The notes below the pieces were generated by a model. The model saw only the letters and a program-made list of their open reading frames with translations, did no database searches and was not told the DNA's origin. Positions 17,976 to 27,234 of a stretch of 64,000 nucleotides of DNA are shown one piece after another. A program made the translations under genes and the position numbers. This stretch comes from Pseudomonas bubulae (GTDB lineage: Bacteria; Pseudomonadota; Gammaproteobacteria; Pseudomonadales; Pseudomonadaceae). Within the stretch, counting starts at the first letter, position 1; each line of letters starts with the position of its first letter. The stretch covers positions 3,757,001 to 3,821,000 of the forward strand of contig NZ_CP146077.1 of the NCBI RefSeq assembly GCF_037023725.1, written 5' to 3'.

Positions 17976-18602
17976 ATGATGGTTCGAAAAATTTTGGCCG
18001 TTGCGGCATTGGTACTGTTAGCCGGTTGCGCCACCAACAGGGCAGAAGTGGATGTTTTACGGCCGGGTGATACTCAGACACCGGCCCCCAGCAATGGCAA
18101 AAAGGTTTATATCAGCGCCGTTGATGATCGAGTTTTTCAAATCAAACCTTCCAGCTCCGACATACCTTCACTGAAGTACGACGAGATCGACGATAAGTCG
18201 ATTACCGAGCGGGCCATCGCGCGTAAGCGCAATAACTTCAATATGGCGATCGGCGACGTGCTGCTGCCTGAAGGGCGCACAGTTTCAGAGCTGGTGGGTA
18301 ATGCCGTAGCCACTGCCTACCGGCAGGCCGGATACGAGGTGGTCAGTAGCCCCGGTGCCCGTGATGTCAGTGACGTAAAAGTTAACATCATCGAATTCTG
18401 GTCATGGTATTCGGCTGAGGGAGTACTCGATAAGGTGCTACGCAACAAGTCGCTGTTGCAGATAAAAGCCCCTGGTACACCTGTACAGACCGTAAAAACG
18501 CTGGTCAGTGAGAACGTGAAAGTGGCCACAGATACTGACTGGAAAACCATCACCGAATCCGGACTCGAAGCCATCACCCAGGAAACCCTGAAGCAGCTCT
18601 AA
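17976..18602 (+). CDS. Putative lipoprotein, YajG-like
   Basis: The 208-aa product has a lipoprotein signal peptide ending in the lipobox LLAGC (Cys at about residue 18), so it should be lipid-anchored; the residue after Cys is Ala, which favours outer-membrane sorting. The mature part has an alternating strand/helix pattern with VGNAVATAYRQAGYEVV and VKVNIIEFWSWYS, similar to the YajG/YgdR-like lipoprotein group. Either of two adjacent ATG codons could start; AGGGAG lies 5-8 bases upstream. It seems monocistronic. Function unknown. Confidence 0.8.
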   Translation: MMVRKILAVAALVLLAGCATNRAEVDVLRPGDTQTPAPSNGKKVYISAVDDRVFQIKPSSSDIPSLKYDEIDDKSITERAIARKRNNFNMAIGDVLLPEGRTVSELVGNAVATAYRQAGYEVVSSPGARDVSDVKVNIIEFWSWYSAEGVLDKVLRNKSLLQIKAPGTPVQTVKTLVSENVKVATDTDWKTITESGLEAITQETLKQL

Positions 18603-18806
18603 GGGGCTCCTGCAGAACACAGTGCAGTGGCCGTCTACTTCAAGTACCAGCCCCCTGGTTGGTCATCGATTGATTCGGTCACTCAATATTTGTGGTTAGC
18701 CGTGTTGCCACGAGTGGCGATACATGACCAAGAACCACCAGACAGACCACGCCGATGTGATCTGGTGGGATATGGTTCCGGCCCTGAATATCAGTGAAAT
18801 CAATAG

Positions 18807-18850
18807 GGTCGGGACGGAGTGATTCGAACACTCGAACCCTAGCACCCCAT
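18807..18850 (-). repeat. Att-like repeat, left copy: 3' end of a tRNA-Pro-like sequence
   Basis: On the minus strand this reads as the 3' part of a tRNA: anticodon-loop GGGGTGC, T-arm GAGTGTTCGAATCACTC and acceptor CGTCCCGAC. The 5' half is absent. It matches 23445-23488 over 44 bases with one difference, in the same orientation. This is the pattern left by site-specific integration at a tRNA 3' end. Assignment to tRNA-Pro (GGG) is from memory of the family sequence. Confidence 0.65.
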
Positions 18851-18912
18851 TCAAGCTGGACTCACTCAGCGCCAGTTAATACGGGACTCCAGCAACAGGC
18901 GCTCGCTGCATA

Positions 18913-18943
18913 GGTATTCGTGCGCCTGGGCCGCACGAATACC
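18913..18943 (-). terminator. Stem-loop downstream of dctA
   Basis: GGTATTCGTGCG and its exact complement form a 12-bp stem with a seven-base loop, 29 bases after the dctA stop. It lacks a T tract. Confidence 0.5.
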
Positions 18944-18971
18944 CTTACCCGAGCACTTCAGCAACACACAT

Positions 18972-20327
18972 TTATACCTGGGAGGCACTTGCAAGGCTGG
19001 GCTGCAAGGCATTACCCATCACTGGACCAGAGGGATGAGCAGCCTCTTCGTGTACGAACTCTGGTTCAGGCTCCCCTCTTTCACCATTCAACGCCTTGTG
19101 CATTTTAACGGTATCCAGCGCCCCGACCCACTTGGCAATTGCCATGGTTCCGACACCATTGCCAATCGTGTTGGTGATCGCACGTGCTTCTGACATAAAG
19201 CGGTCAACTCCCAGCAGCAGCACCATTCCCGCAACCGGGATGGTCCCCAAAGAAGACAAGGTGGCGGCCAGGATAATAAACCCTGAGCCGGTGACACCTG
19301 CCGACCCCTTGGAGGTGAACATCAAAACTGCCAGAACGATCAATTGATCAGTGAGGGTAAGCGGCGTGTTGGTTGCCTGGGCGATAAAAATCGCAGCGAT
19401 GGTGTAATAAATCGCCTGACCGTCCGGATTGAAGGTCAAGCCGGAGGGAATGATCATCCCGGCGACAGGCTTGGAAACTCCGGCCTTTTCCATTTTTGAA
19501 ATCATTTGCGGCAACACCGACTCCGAAGAACTGGTGCCCAGTACGGTGAACAACTCCTCCTTGATAAATTTAAGGAATTTCCACAGGCTGAAACCGCTGT
19601 ACCGGCATATGGGCCCCAGAACAAAGATCACGAACACCGCGCAGGTCAAGTACACGCAGGCCATCAACTTGCCGAGGGAGAACAGCGAGCCGAAACCGTA
19701 TTTGCCGATTGTGAATGCAATGGCCCCAAACGCACCGACAGGCGCCAGGCGCATAACCATATTGACGATGCGGAACATGCCCTGCATCAAGCTATCCAGT
19801 GCATCGACAAAGATTTTCCCGCGCGGTCCGACCTGGGCAAGGGCGACGCCCAGAAGGACGGAAAACAGCAATATCTGCAGCACATTCCCCTTGGCAAAGG
19901 CATCCACAATGGTATCGGGGATGATATTCATGGCGAAGTCCATGAATGAATCATGCTTCACCGCCGAGGTATAGGTGGCGAGACTCGACGTATCGAGGCT
20001 TGCGACATCAATATTCATGCCTGCACCGGGCTTGAATACATCGACCACCACCAGGCCGACCACGAGCGCCAGGGTCGACACAACCTCGAAATAAATCAAG
20101 GCACGAAAGCCTACCCGCCCAAGCTCCTTCATGTTTTCCATGCGTGCGATACCCGTGACGACAGTCAGGAAGATCACCGGCGCGAGGAGCATTTTGATCA
20201 GTTTGATAAACGCATCGCCCAAGGGTTTGAGTGCAGCCCCGGTTTCAGGAACCAGCACACCGACGATAGCGCCAAGAACGACCGCAATAAGTACTTGTAT
20301 ATAAAGTTTGCCGAATATTCTTTTCAT
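18972..20327 (-). CDS. dctA: C4-dicarboxylate:cation symporter DctA
   Basis: DctA imports succinate, fumarate, malate and related C4 acids with protons or Na+. The ATG at 20327 (MKRIFGKLYIQV) gives a 451-aa protein with the DAACS-family layout of about eight membrane helices and two re-entrant loops: the serine-rich hairpin TVLGTSSSESVLPQM, the motif SGLTFNPDGQAIY, TSKGSAGVTGSGFI, and DRFMSEARAITNTIGNG, all intact. The dehydrogenase gene just upstream on the same strand handles tartrate or D-malate, so substrate import and oxidation are coupled. The C-terminal tail after KMHKALNGE is hydrophilic and variable, as usual. Confidence 0.92.
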   Translation of the reverse strand: MKRIFGKLYIQVLIAVVLGAIVGVLVPETGAALKPLGDAFIKLIKMLLAPVIFLTVVTGIARMENMKELGRVGFRALIYFEVVSTLALVVGLVVVDVFKPGAGMNIDVASLDTSSLATYTSAVKHDSFMDFAMNIIPDTIVDAFAKGNVLQILLFSVLLGVALAQVGPRGKIFVDALDSLMQGMFRIVNMVMRLAPVGAFGAIAFTIGKYGFGSLFSLGKLMACVYLTCAVFVIFVLGPICRYSGFSLWKFLKFIKEELFTVLGTSSSESVLPQMISKMEKAGVSKPVAGMIIPSGLTFNPDGQAIYYTIAAIFIAQATNTPLTLTDQLIVLAVLMFTSKGSAGVTGSGFIILAATLSSLGTIPVAGMVLLLGVDRFMSEARAITNTIGNGVGTMAIAKWVGALDTVKMHKALNGERGEPEPEFVHEEAAHPSGPVMGNALQPSLASASQV

Positions 20328-20433
20328 GACAGGGCCCTGATTTTTATTGTTGTCAGGAAATGCCAAGGAGTCAGACCCAATAATCTGCCCCTTGACGTAG
20401 TGCCGCAGTACTACTTTGAATCGCTGGGACGCT

Positions 20434-21489
20434 TCAACGGTTGATCAACGCAATGACTGCATCCGTGATCTGCCGTGTAGTGGCCGTACCGCCCAAATCA
20501 GGAGTATGCAAACCGCTTTCAGTCACAGCCTCGATGGCGGACATCAGTTGTTTTGCCGCGGCGGTCTCACCCAGGTGTTCCAGCATCATCACTGCCGTCC
20601 AGAAAGTCGCAATCGGGTTCGCCACACCTTTACCGGTGATATCGAATGCAGAGCCGTGGATCGGTTCGAACATCGAAGGGAATTTGCGCGACGGGTTCAG
20701 GTTGGCAGTCGGCGCAATGCCAAGACTGCCGGATAGCGCCGCCGCCAGATCGGACAGAATGTCGGCGTGCAGGTTAGTAGCGACAATCACGTCCAGTGTG
20801 GAGGGTTTGAGCACCATGCGCGTAGTGACGGCATCGACCAGTTCTTTATCAATTTTAACGTCTGGAAAATCCTTCGCGACTTCATAGAAAATCTCATCCC
20901 ACAGCACCATGCCGTGTCGCTGGGCATTGGACTTGGTGACCATGGTCAGGTGCTTGCGTGGGCGGCTTTGCGCCAGTTCGAAAGCAAAACGGTGGATGCG
21001 CTCGACTCCAACACGGGTAAAGACCGACACTTCCGTGGCGACCTCTTCCGGCAGGCCACGGTGAACGCGACCTCCATTGCCGGAGTACTCACCTTCGGAG
21101 TTTTCCCGCACCACTACCCAGTCAATCTGGTCACCATTGACCAGTGGGCTCTTTACCCCAGGCAACACACGAGCCGGACGCACGTTGGCGTACTGATCGA
21201 AGCCCTGGCAGATCGGCAAACGCAGGCCCCACAGGGAAATATGATCCGCGACGTCAAGCGCACCCACGGCGCCAAAGAAAATCGCATCGAAGGTTTTTAG
21301 CTCTTCCAGCCCGCCTTCAGGAATGTAGTAACCATGCTTCAGGTAGTTATCCGAGTTCCAGTCGAAGTGTTTGAAATCCAGTTCGAAGCTGGATTTTTCC
21401 GACAGGGCCTGCAGCACCTCGACACCCGCTGCAATAACCTCAATACCAATACCATCACCTGGAACCGCTGCAATTTTGTATGTGCTCAT
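20434..21489 (-). CDS. ttuC: Tartrate / D-malate dehydrogenase (TtuC/DmlA family)
   Basis: These enzymes oxidise and decarboxylate D-malate or tartrate with NAD+ and belong to the isopropylmalate/isocitrate dehydrogenase superfamily. GDGIGIEV opens the protein, the substrate arginines lie in LYANVRPAR-like QYANVRPARV, VVRENSEGEYSG is the tartrate-dehydrogenase form of the active-site loop, Tyr is followed by the Lys region TMVTKSNAQRHGM, and Asp ligands lie in DILSDLAAALSGSLG. The ATG at 21489 has GGAG nine bases upstream; 351 aa is the usual length. It is divergent from a LysR gene and upstream of dctA, mirroring dmlA-dmlR organisation. Confidence 0.92.
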   Translation of the reverse strand: MSTYKIAAVPGDGIGIEVIAAGVEVLQALSEKSSFELDFKHFDWNSDNYLKHGYYIPEGGLEELKTFDAIFFGAVGALDVADHISLWGLRLPICQGFDQYANVRPARVLPGVKSPLVNGDQIDWVVVRENSEGEYSGNGGRVHRGLPEEVATEVSVFTRVGVERIHRFAFELAQSRPRKHLTMVTKSNAQRHGMVLWDEIFYEVAKDFPDVKIDKELVDAVTTRMVLKPSTLDVIVATNLHADILSDLAAALSGSLGIAPTANLNPSRKFPSMFEPIHGSAFDITGKGVANPIATFWTAVMMLEHLGETAAAKQLMSAIEAVTESGLHTPDLGGTATTRQITDAVIALINR

Positions 21490-21625
21490 GATCAACTCCG
21501 CGCTCAAAACGTTCTTGTTTTGCCTGTCGAACGGTCTGTTCAATCAGGGTGTGAACGGAGTATATGTAGTGAATAAATAAGTGTGAGTTACTCAGAATCA
21601 CTACATAAATAACTTTGAGTTACCA

Positions 21626-22537
21626 ATGAGCCCAACCCTGGATCTGTCATTTTTTTATCTTCTGGCCAACAAAGGCAGCCTGGCTGCCACGGCCAGAGAG
21701 CTCGGCATCACACCGCCAGCAGTGAGCAAGCGCCTTACTGCGCTTGAGGCTCGATTGGGGGCACGCCTGGTGAATCGCACCACACGTTCAATGAGCCTGA
21801 CCTCAGAAGGTGAACTGCTTTTTTCCCACGCGGCCCGGATCCTGACGCAGATCGATGAGGTCGAGCAGCTGATCAACAGCAGCCAGGCTGAGCCAAAAGG
21901 CTTGATCCGCGTCAACGCATCGCTGGGCTTCGGACGCCGTTACATCGGTCCTGCCCTTGGCGCATTTTTCAAGAAACACCCCCAGGTGGAAGTACAACTG
22001 GAGATCAGCGATCACCCGCTCGACCTGACGACCCATGGGTTTGACCTTGGCATTCGTTTCGGCACACTGGCGGATGCAGCTTTTCATGCGCGAAAGATCG
22101 CTTCCAACCGCCGATTGCTATGCGCCTCACCGTTGTACCTGGAAAAATACGGTGCTCCGCAACGTCTGAGCGATTTGCAGCAGCACAACTGCATCTTCCT
22201 GCGGCAGAACGAAACGCCTTACGGGGTGTGGAGCTTTACCGACGGTGGCCGTACGCAAAACATCAAGGTACGCGGCGCCTTGGGCTGCAACGACGGTGAG
22301 GTAGCCCTGAACTGGGCGCTGGAGGGGCATGGGATTCTGCTGCGAGCTGAATGGGACATCGCCAGATATGTCCGTAGCGGCCGATTACGACTAGTACTCG
22401 AAGACCAGACACCGACCCGTGCCGATGTTTACGCGGTATATCCGCAGCAGTTACACCTGTCCACACGAGTGCGCAGCCTGATCGACTTTCTGGTTGAGCG
22501 CTTCAAGGACATTGATCATCTGGAGGGCGAGTTGTAG
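21626..22537 (+). CDS. LysR regulator of the dicarboxylate cassette (DmlR/TtuA-like)
   Basis: The 303-aa LysR protein has its helix-turn-helix at GSLAATARELGITPPAVSKRLTALEARLG with the VNRTTRSMSLTSEGE wing, then an effector-binding domain. Divergence from the TtuC/DmlA-type dehydrogenase strongly suggests that it activates that gene in response to tartrate or D-malate. The 136-base intergenic region is AT-rich and contains two GAGTTAC repeats (near 21583 and 21614) that could be part of its site. It is intact in length. Confidence 0.88.
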   Translation: MSPTLDLSFFYLLANKGSLAATARELGITPPAVSKRLTALEARLGARLVNRTTRSMSLTSEGELLFSHAARILTQIDEVEQLINSSQAEPKGLIRVNASLGFGRRYIGPALGAFFKKHPQVEVQLEISDHPLDLTTHGFDLGIRFGTLADAAFHARKIASNRRLLCASPLYLEKYGAPQRLSDLQQHNCIFLRQNETPYGVWSFTDGGRTQNIKVRGALGCNDGEVALNWALEGHGILLRAEWDIARYVRSGRLRLVLEDQTPTRADVYAVYPQQLHLSTRVRSLIDFLVERFKDIDHLEGEL

Positions 22538-22785
22538 AGCCATTGCCCCCCTGTCTCCTCCCCCACCTGCTGCCTGCGCAACCAAGCCGCCAGGCTACCA
22601 GGCTACCAGGCTGCCGCAGCAGGCACTGGCGACGAGTAAGTCGCACGCCCACCGGACTGATGAACAAACCTCATAAACCCTTGCCAATTTACCCATCTAG
22701 TGCTCATGCGCCATCTCGCATGCTGTCACCCAAACGCGAATAACGAGAGCCCGAAATGCACATGCGTACACTCGGCAACAGTTAA

Positions 22786-23015
<230 letters not shown>

Positions 23016-23367
23016 GAATCGAACGGGCAAAGATCATCTGGCAAACCCTAAGACGCTTTGCACAGGCTAACGCAGGCTTTGCAGATTACCTGTCAGCCGA
23101 GCAGCACGCAGTCCTAGGTCCTAGCCATTTCGATACCTACCACGTCCCTGTTGTGCCTGTCTCCCGTCCTGCTGTTACACCGCTGGGCATACCTTCCAAT
23201 TGACCACCTTCTCGCGATCACCCGGCACGGGCTCTGCTTTGCAAAAGATGGCAGATAAACGACGAGGACTGCTGGTATGTGCTGGGCAGCAATGCTCGCC
23301 TGGGCACAAACTCAAACTTCAAGCCCTGATTGCCGCGAGCAATAACAGGCACAAGTTTCCTGCTGGT

Positions 23368-23393
23368 AAGGGTCCAAGTAGGGGCCTTTTTTT
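23368..23393 (+). terminator. Rho-independent terminator, + strand
   Basis: AAGGGTCC-AAGTA-GGGGCCTT forms a stem with one mismatch, followed by seven consecutive T. The gene it terminates is not clear, which supports loss or decay of an upstream gene. Confidence 0.6.
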
Positions 23394-23400
23394 AGGCATG

Positions 23401-23426
23401 AAAAAGCCCAACGGATTAGGTTGGGC
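23401..23426 (-). terminator. Minus-strand terminator next to the tRNA-like fragment
   Basis: GCCCAAC-N7-GTTGGGC followed by five T on the minus strand lies 19 bases beyond the 3' end of the tRNA-Pro-like fragment. It is where the native tRNA terminator would be. Confidence 0.65.
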
Positions 23427-23444
23427 CAAGTCATTGAAAAAGAT

Positions 23445-23488
23445 GGTCGGGACGGAGTGATTCGAACACTCGACCCCTAGCACCCCAT
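23445..23488 (-). repeat. Att-like repeat, right copy: 3' end of a tRNA-Pro-like sequence
   Basis: This is the second 44-base copy of the tRNA-Pro 3' sequence, ending with a proper CCA on the minus strand (GTCCCGACCA). The bases upstream on the minus strand do not restore a D-arm or 5' acceptor, so no intact tRNA is present here. The tyrosine recombinase starts 159 bases to the right, making this a probable attachment site of the element it mobilises. Confidence 0.7.
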
Positions 23489-23646
23489 CGCGTTTTGAGC
23501 GATTCGTCGGGAAACGTCCTGACCCTAACCATCACGATCTATGCTTTAAAAACAGTGGCTTAGGTGATCATCTGACGTGCAGCACGTCCCATGCTTTCCC
23601 ACCTAATCCCGGTATCTGGTGGGGGGTTTAGTGGGGGGTATTTTCA

Positions 23647-25071
23647 ATGGTGAAAATCACGATCAAAGAGCTCGAAGCGCTCAGCAGCACCGACCATGGC
23701 AGGACGCTTCGAGAAGATGGCAATCTGATTGGCAAAGTCCTTATGCACAAGCAAGGGCTCTCCGTTCAGTTCCACTACCGCTTCAAGTGGGAGGGTAAAT
23801 ACAAGGACTTCGCCTGCGGTACATGGCCACGCACAAGGCTGCTGCACATTCGCGATGCTCGCGACTCGGCAAAACAGCAGTTGAAACAGGGCATCAACCC
23901 TTGCGCTCAGAAGCGAGCCGTGAAAATACAAGCGCACGCAAAGGTGGTTGAAGTTGTAGCCACCGAGAGTCTAGCTGACACGGACTGCCTGACCTTGGGC
24001 GAGCTGTTCGAGACCTGGCTACGTGATGGCGTGGCACGTAATAACGCCAATGCTGAATTGCGCCGCAGCTTCAGCAAAGATGTGTTACCGCCACTGGCTA
24101 ACAAACCGTTGAATGATGTCACCGAGCACGACCTTAGAACCATTCTGCGCAAAGTCATTGCGCGCAATGCCCCCAGACGGGCGATCAGCCTCTTTGCCGA
24201 TATCACCCAAATGTTGTCCTGGGCTGAAAAACGTCAGCCTTGGCGCGCACTGCTCATTGATGGCAACCCTGCCCACCTGATCGACATCGACCTGCTGCTG
24301 CCCGAAACGTACGAGGAGGAACGCAGCCGCATTCTGTCGCACGATGAATTACGCGAACTGCATCAGAAATGCACAGGCATGGCGGATGTTTACAGCGCGC
24401 TCCCGGCTGGGCAGAAGTACGGCGGTATACGTCCGCTCAAGAAGGAAACCGAACTAACGCTCTGGATCTGTCTGGGCACCTTGTGTCGGATAGGCGAACT
24501 GCTCGCCGCCGAGTGGCGCCATGTGAACCTAGACAGTGGCGAGTGGTTTATCCCGGCCAAGAACGTCAAAGGCCGGCGGGGCAAGAAGCAGGACCACCAC
24601 ATCTTCCTCTCGCCTTTTTCACTGCATTACTTTCAAGTGCTCTACTCGCTGACAGGGACTACCCCTTGGTGCTTTCCGGATAAAGACGGCACAGGCCCGG
24701 TCTTCTCGAAAACCGTCAGCAAGCAGGTGGGGGATCGCCAGGAAATGTTCAAGAAGCGCAAGCCGCTTTCCAGGCGCCGCCATGACAACAGCCTGGTTTT
24801 AGCCAAAGGTACCAATGGCGCGTGGACACCCCATGACCTGCGCCGCACCGGTGCGACGATGATGCAAGCCTTGGGCGTCAACCTGGATGTGATCGACCGT
24901 TGCCAGAACCACGTGCTGGCCGGGAGCCGAGTGCGTCGTCACTATTTGCATCATGACTATGCGCGTGAGAAGGCGGAAGCCTGGGCGCGTCTGGGCACCC
25001 AGCTGGAATCCATCATCTTTCCAAAGGGTATGGAGCATACGCAACAGGTGCCCGAACAAAAAATCTTGTGA
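23647..25071 (+). CDS. Tyrosine-type site-specific recombinase (phage/ICE integrase)
   Basis: Integrases of this type insert genomic islands at tRNA genes. The 474-aa protein has an arm-type DNA-binding N-terminus (through about residue 90), a SAM-like core-binding domain (LTLGELFETWLRDG onward, about 115-210) and a catalytic domain. Catalytic residues are visible: Arg in LCRIGELLA, HDLRRTG (H-x-x-R), a late His (CQNHVL) and the Tyr nucleophile in RRHYLHHDY. All are present, so it should be active. It reads away from the adjacent 44-base tRNA-derived repeat. Confidence 0.92.
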   Translation: MVKITIKELEALSSTDHGRTLREDGNLIGKVLMHKQGLSVQFHYRFKWEGKYKDFACGTWPRTRLLHIRDARDSAKQQLKQGINPCAQKRAVKIQAHAKVVEVVATESLADTDCLTLGELFETWLRDGVARNNANAELRRSFSKDVLPPLANKPLNDVTEHDLRTILRKVIARNAPRRAISLFADITQMLSWAEKRQPWRALLIDGNPAHLIDIDLLLPETYEEERSRILSHDELRELHQKCTGMADVYSALPAGQKYGGIRPLKKETELTLWICLGTLCRIGELLAAEWRHVNLDSGEWFIPAKNVKGRRGKKQDHHIFLSPFSLHYFQVLYSLTGTTPWCFPDKDGTGPVFSKTVSKQVGDRQEMFKKRKPLSRRRHDNSLVLAKGTNGAWTPHDLRRTGATMMQALGVNLDVIDRCQNHVLAGSRVRRHYLHHDYAREKAEAWARLGTQLESIIFPKGMEHTQQVPEQKIL

Positions 25072-25081
25072 AGAATTCAAT

Positions 25082-25318
25082 TCAGTTGCGGGCCAATCCC
25101 AACGTCAACAGTTCCTTGCGTAACAGCGAACGCTCAAGCACAGCCATTCGAGCCTGCCAGTCGGTCAACAGCAATTGGCTCAACTTTTGTTGGCTGATCA
25201 AGGGCTCAGCCAGAAAAAAGTTTTTGCACTCGCGAATGCTGATGACGAGGAAAAACCAGTCCCCACCCTGCTCCGCCAGCCAGTTACCAATCGTTGAGCG
25301 AGCGGATTCGTTAACCAA
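25082..25318 (-). CDS. Doubtful 78-aa frame downstream of the JAB gene
   Basis: A minus-strand frame with a TTG start reads like a compact helical protein (NWLAEQGGDWFFLVISI, then a leucine-rich C-terminus). It lies between the integrase and JAB-domain genes and is collinear with the latter. An opposing frame overlaps it and the ribosome site is weak, so it may be non-coding or a remnant. Confidence 0.25.
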   Translation of the reverse strand: MVNESARSTIGNWLAEQGGDWFFLVISIRECKNFFLAEPLISQQKLSQLLLTDWQARMAVLERSLLRKELLTLGLARN

Positions 25319-25378
25319 ACCCTCATTCGAAGCTCACACATCAGCGCTACCAAACTGTCAGCCCAACCCGATACTGCG

Positions 25379-26041
25379 TTACGAATTTAACAAATTCAGA
25401 CTCGGGCACACCAAGCGCACCATTTTGTCCGCCTTGCGACGATAGTTATAGTTATCATCCGAGGTCCAGACATAGGCCTTCAGCCAGATGGTCATGCTCA
25501 GGTACTGAAATCTGATACAACTTTCGCCGTCCAGCCTCTTCAGTGATCGATTCACTTTCCGCTCACGCTCAAATACAGTGGCCACCAGGCCAACTCGGTA
25601 GTCCAGCGACTTATCCTGCAAAGATTTAACCGAACGGAAATCCCCTTCGGAAAATCGATAGAGATGACGGCGTTCAAGCTCGAGCTCGGTTTTTATTTCA
25701 TCGTCTTCGAAGCTGTATGGGTGACTGTGATAGTCACCCAAGTAGCAGACTTCGGGGAAAAACGTGTCGATAAAGCCTTGTTTCAGCTCTTGCGCTTCAT
25801 CGGTAAAAGCAACCGAGCTCTGGTCTCTTTCAACCGCGGTGGATGTGTCTGCCAGTACCACCCTGTAGATCATGTCTCTACCGATTAATGGCTGATCGTA
25901 CCCCCACAGGTGCCCGAATGTTTCGACGCGCGCAGCCGAGTCGCCGCCGTTCAAGACGTGCTCCAGTTTGTAGGCTTCCAGCGCAGACGTGACAATGCTG
26001 AAAAATGCTTGCTCGGATATTGAAACTACTGAATCGATCAC
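25379..26041 (-). CDS. JAB1/MPN (JAMM) metalloprotease-like protein
   Basis: JAMM proteins are zinc peptidases that cut isopeptide or peptide bonds; bacterial ones occur in ubiquitin-like and CBASS modules. The zinc motif is visible as HSHP (about residue 103) followed, after a 20-residue charged insert, by SEGD, corresponding to the H-x-H-x(n)-S-x-x-D signature, with an upstream acidic residue available as the catalytic Glu. The 220-aa protein starts at GTG 26041 with AAGGA six bases away. No E1, E2 or cyclase gene is adjacent, so it seems to be a stand-alone cargo gene beside the integrase. The insert is longer than in typical JAMM proteins. Confidence 0.6.
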   Translation of the reverse strand: MIDSVVSISEQAFFSIVTSALEAYKLEHVLNGGDSAARVETFGHLWGYDQPLIGRDMIYRVVLADTSTAVERDQSSVAFTDEAQELKQGFIDTFFPEVCYLGDYHSHPYSFEDDEIKTELELERRHLYRFSEGDFRSVKSLQDKSLDYRVGLVATVFERERKVNRSLKRLDGESCIRFQYLSMTIWLKAYVWTSDDNYNYRRKADKMVRLVCPSLNLLNS

Positions 26042-26270
26042 AACGTTCCTTAATGATTTAGACGTGGGAGGGATTACCTACTTCACGCTCATACTACAGA
26101 AATGGCTTTTGGCCATCAGTATGTCGATACCTTGAAGAAAGTGAAAGCGCATCCCCCCGCCAAGGACCATCGATAGTGGCGAAGATAGACATGGGCCGTA
26201 CGCACGTTAAGTACTTCGCCAAGCGGGATGAGCCACTCGCGATGGTTCGCAGCCTAAGCAGTGAATGCAA

Positions 26271-26297
26271 AAAAGCCCAACGCTGGAGCTGGGCTTT
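26271..26297 (-). terminator. Minus-strand terminator-like hairpin
   Basis: GCCCA-N10-TGGGC with a run of six T on the minus strand is a plausible rho-independent terminator. The only minus-strand coding material upstream is the decayed fragment at 26499-26660. Confidence 0.5.
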
Positions 26298-26498
26298 GAG
26301 TTACAAATTTATTGTGGAGCCCTACTTTTGACTCATTTTGATTGCTTCCGCACTTTCGATAGTGCTTATCTGACTTTCGATCAACTTACCAACAGCGAGG
26401 GTGTAAGCCGCACGCTTTTGCTGTGGGGTAGTGTTGCGAAAAAGTCAGACATTGGGGCTGATGCCACCTCCACATCGTCTCTCATGACGTGGCCTTGG

Positions 26499-26660
26499 TT
26501 AAATAGTGTTCAAGTCCAACAGATTCTTAGGAATGGTTAACCAGCGCGTCAATGCATCGCCATCAAGATCAATGCCGATCTCACTTATCTGCCCATCACT
26601 GTCCCTCCCCATCAAATCGACGTGCAGATCAGTACTAAAAGATTTTTTCAGCTGTCAAAA
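26499..26660 (-). pseudogene. C-terminal fragment of an unknown gene
   Basis: The minus strand encodes a convincing protein tail (STDLHVDLMGRDSDGQ, ISEIGIDLDGDALTRWLTI, then PKNLLDLNTI and stop), but an in-frame TGA closes the frame upstream and only an internal ATG or weak starts remain. It is therefore probably the remnant of a longer gene. Regular polar/hydrophobic alternation argues that it was once coding. Confidence 0.4.
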
Positions 26661-27234
26661 AGTCTCTATTGAGAAGAAAAATTCGCCGCACCAACTCCGC
26701 ACAGAGAATACTTCGTCCTTCGGTGATCTCGTGCGCAACAACAAAACCAGACTAGCTCTGGCCGCTGGTACACATACACGACTTGAACAGCACGCCCTCG
26801 AACAAAGAAACTCTCAATGTTATTAATGAAGCTTTGGAACCCGTCTTACTCATCATAATAAATGCGGTAGTGGCGTCGCCGCATAGAGCGTTCACGCTGA
26901 GCACACTATAAAATCAGAAGACTTCAAACTTTATCACAAATTCAACTGCCAACAACACTTACCCCCCTAGTGCACACCTGAGCTGTAACGCCACGTAAAA
27001 ATCAAGCATCACTTTAACATCAAAGCCAACACCTAACTTCATACCTAGACTCATTGGACCGTGCATACCCCCCCATAACCCAAGTACCGACCTAGCACTC
27101 AAACAATTGAACACAATTTAAAATATAACCATATTAGAGAATAGTATTTTTATCTTCACCTTAAGTGATACTGTCACCATAAGCCGCGCACAGCGCGCGA
27201 CACATAATGCCACTACACCCTAAGGGCGAATCAA

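Larger units (their letters stand above)
26042..27234. other. 1.2-kb gene-poor, AT-rich region
   Basis: No complete gene is supported here. The stretch contains a minus-strand stem-loop with T tract at 26271-26297 and a C-terminal gene fragment at 26499-26660. From about 26800 onward the base composition is markedly AT-rich up to the second copy of the 108-aa gene. Confidence 0.45.

Noticed and set aside
18807..18850. An intact tRNA gene
   Set aside because: The D-arm and 5' acceptor half are missing in both copies, so they are att-like fragments and not functional tRNA genes.
19429..19974. A 181-codon + strand frame antisense to dctA
   Set aside because: The opposite strand encodes conserved DctA motifs throughout, so the frame is a shadow.
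22592..22615. Short tandem repeat AGGCTACC x3, considered as an array or iteron
   Set aside because: Only three imperfect units, no neighbouring replication or CRISPR gene, in decayed DNA; most likely chance slippage.
23200..23460. An 86-codon + strand frame before the integrase
   Set aside because: It runs across a terminator hairpin with a T tract and into the tRNA fragment, and has no ribosome site.
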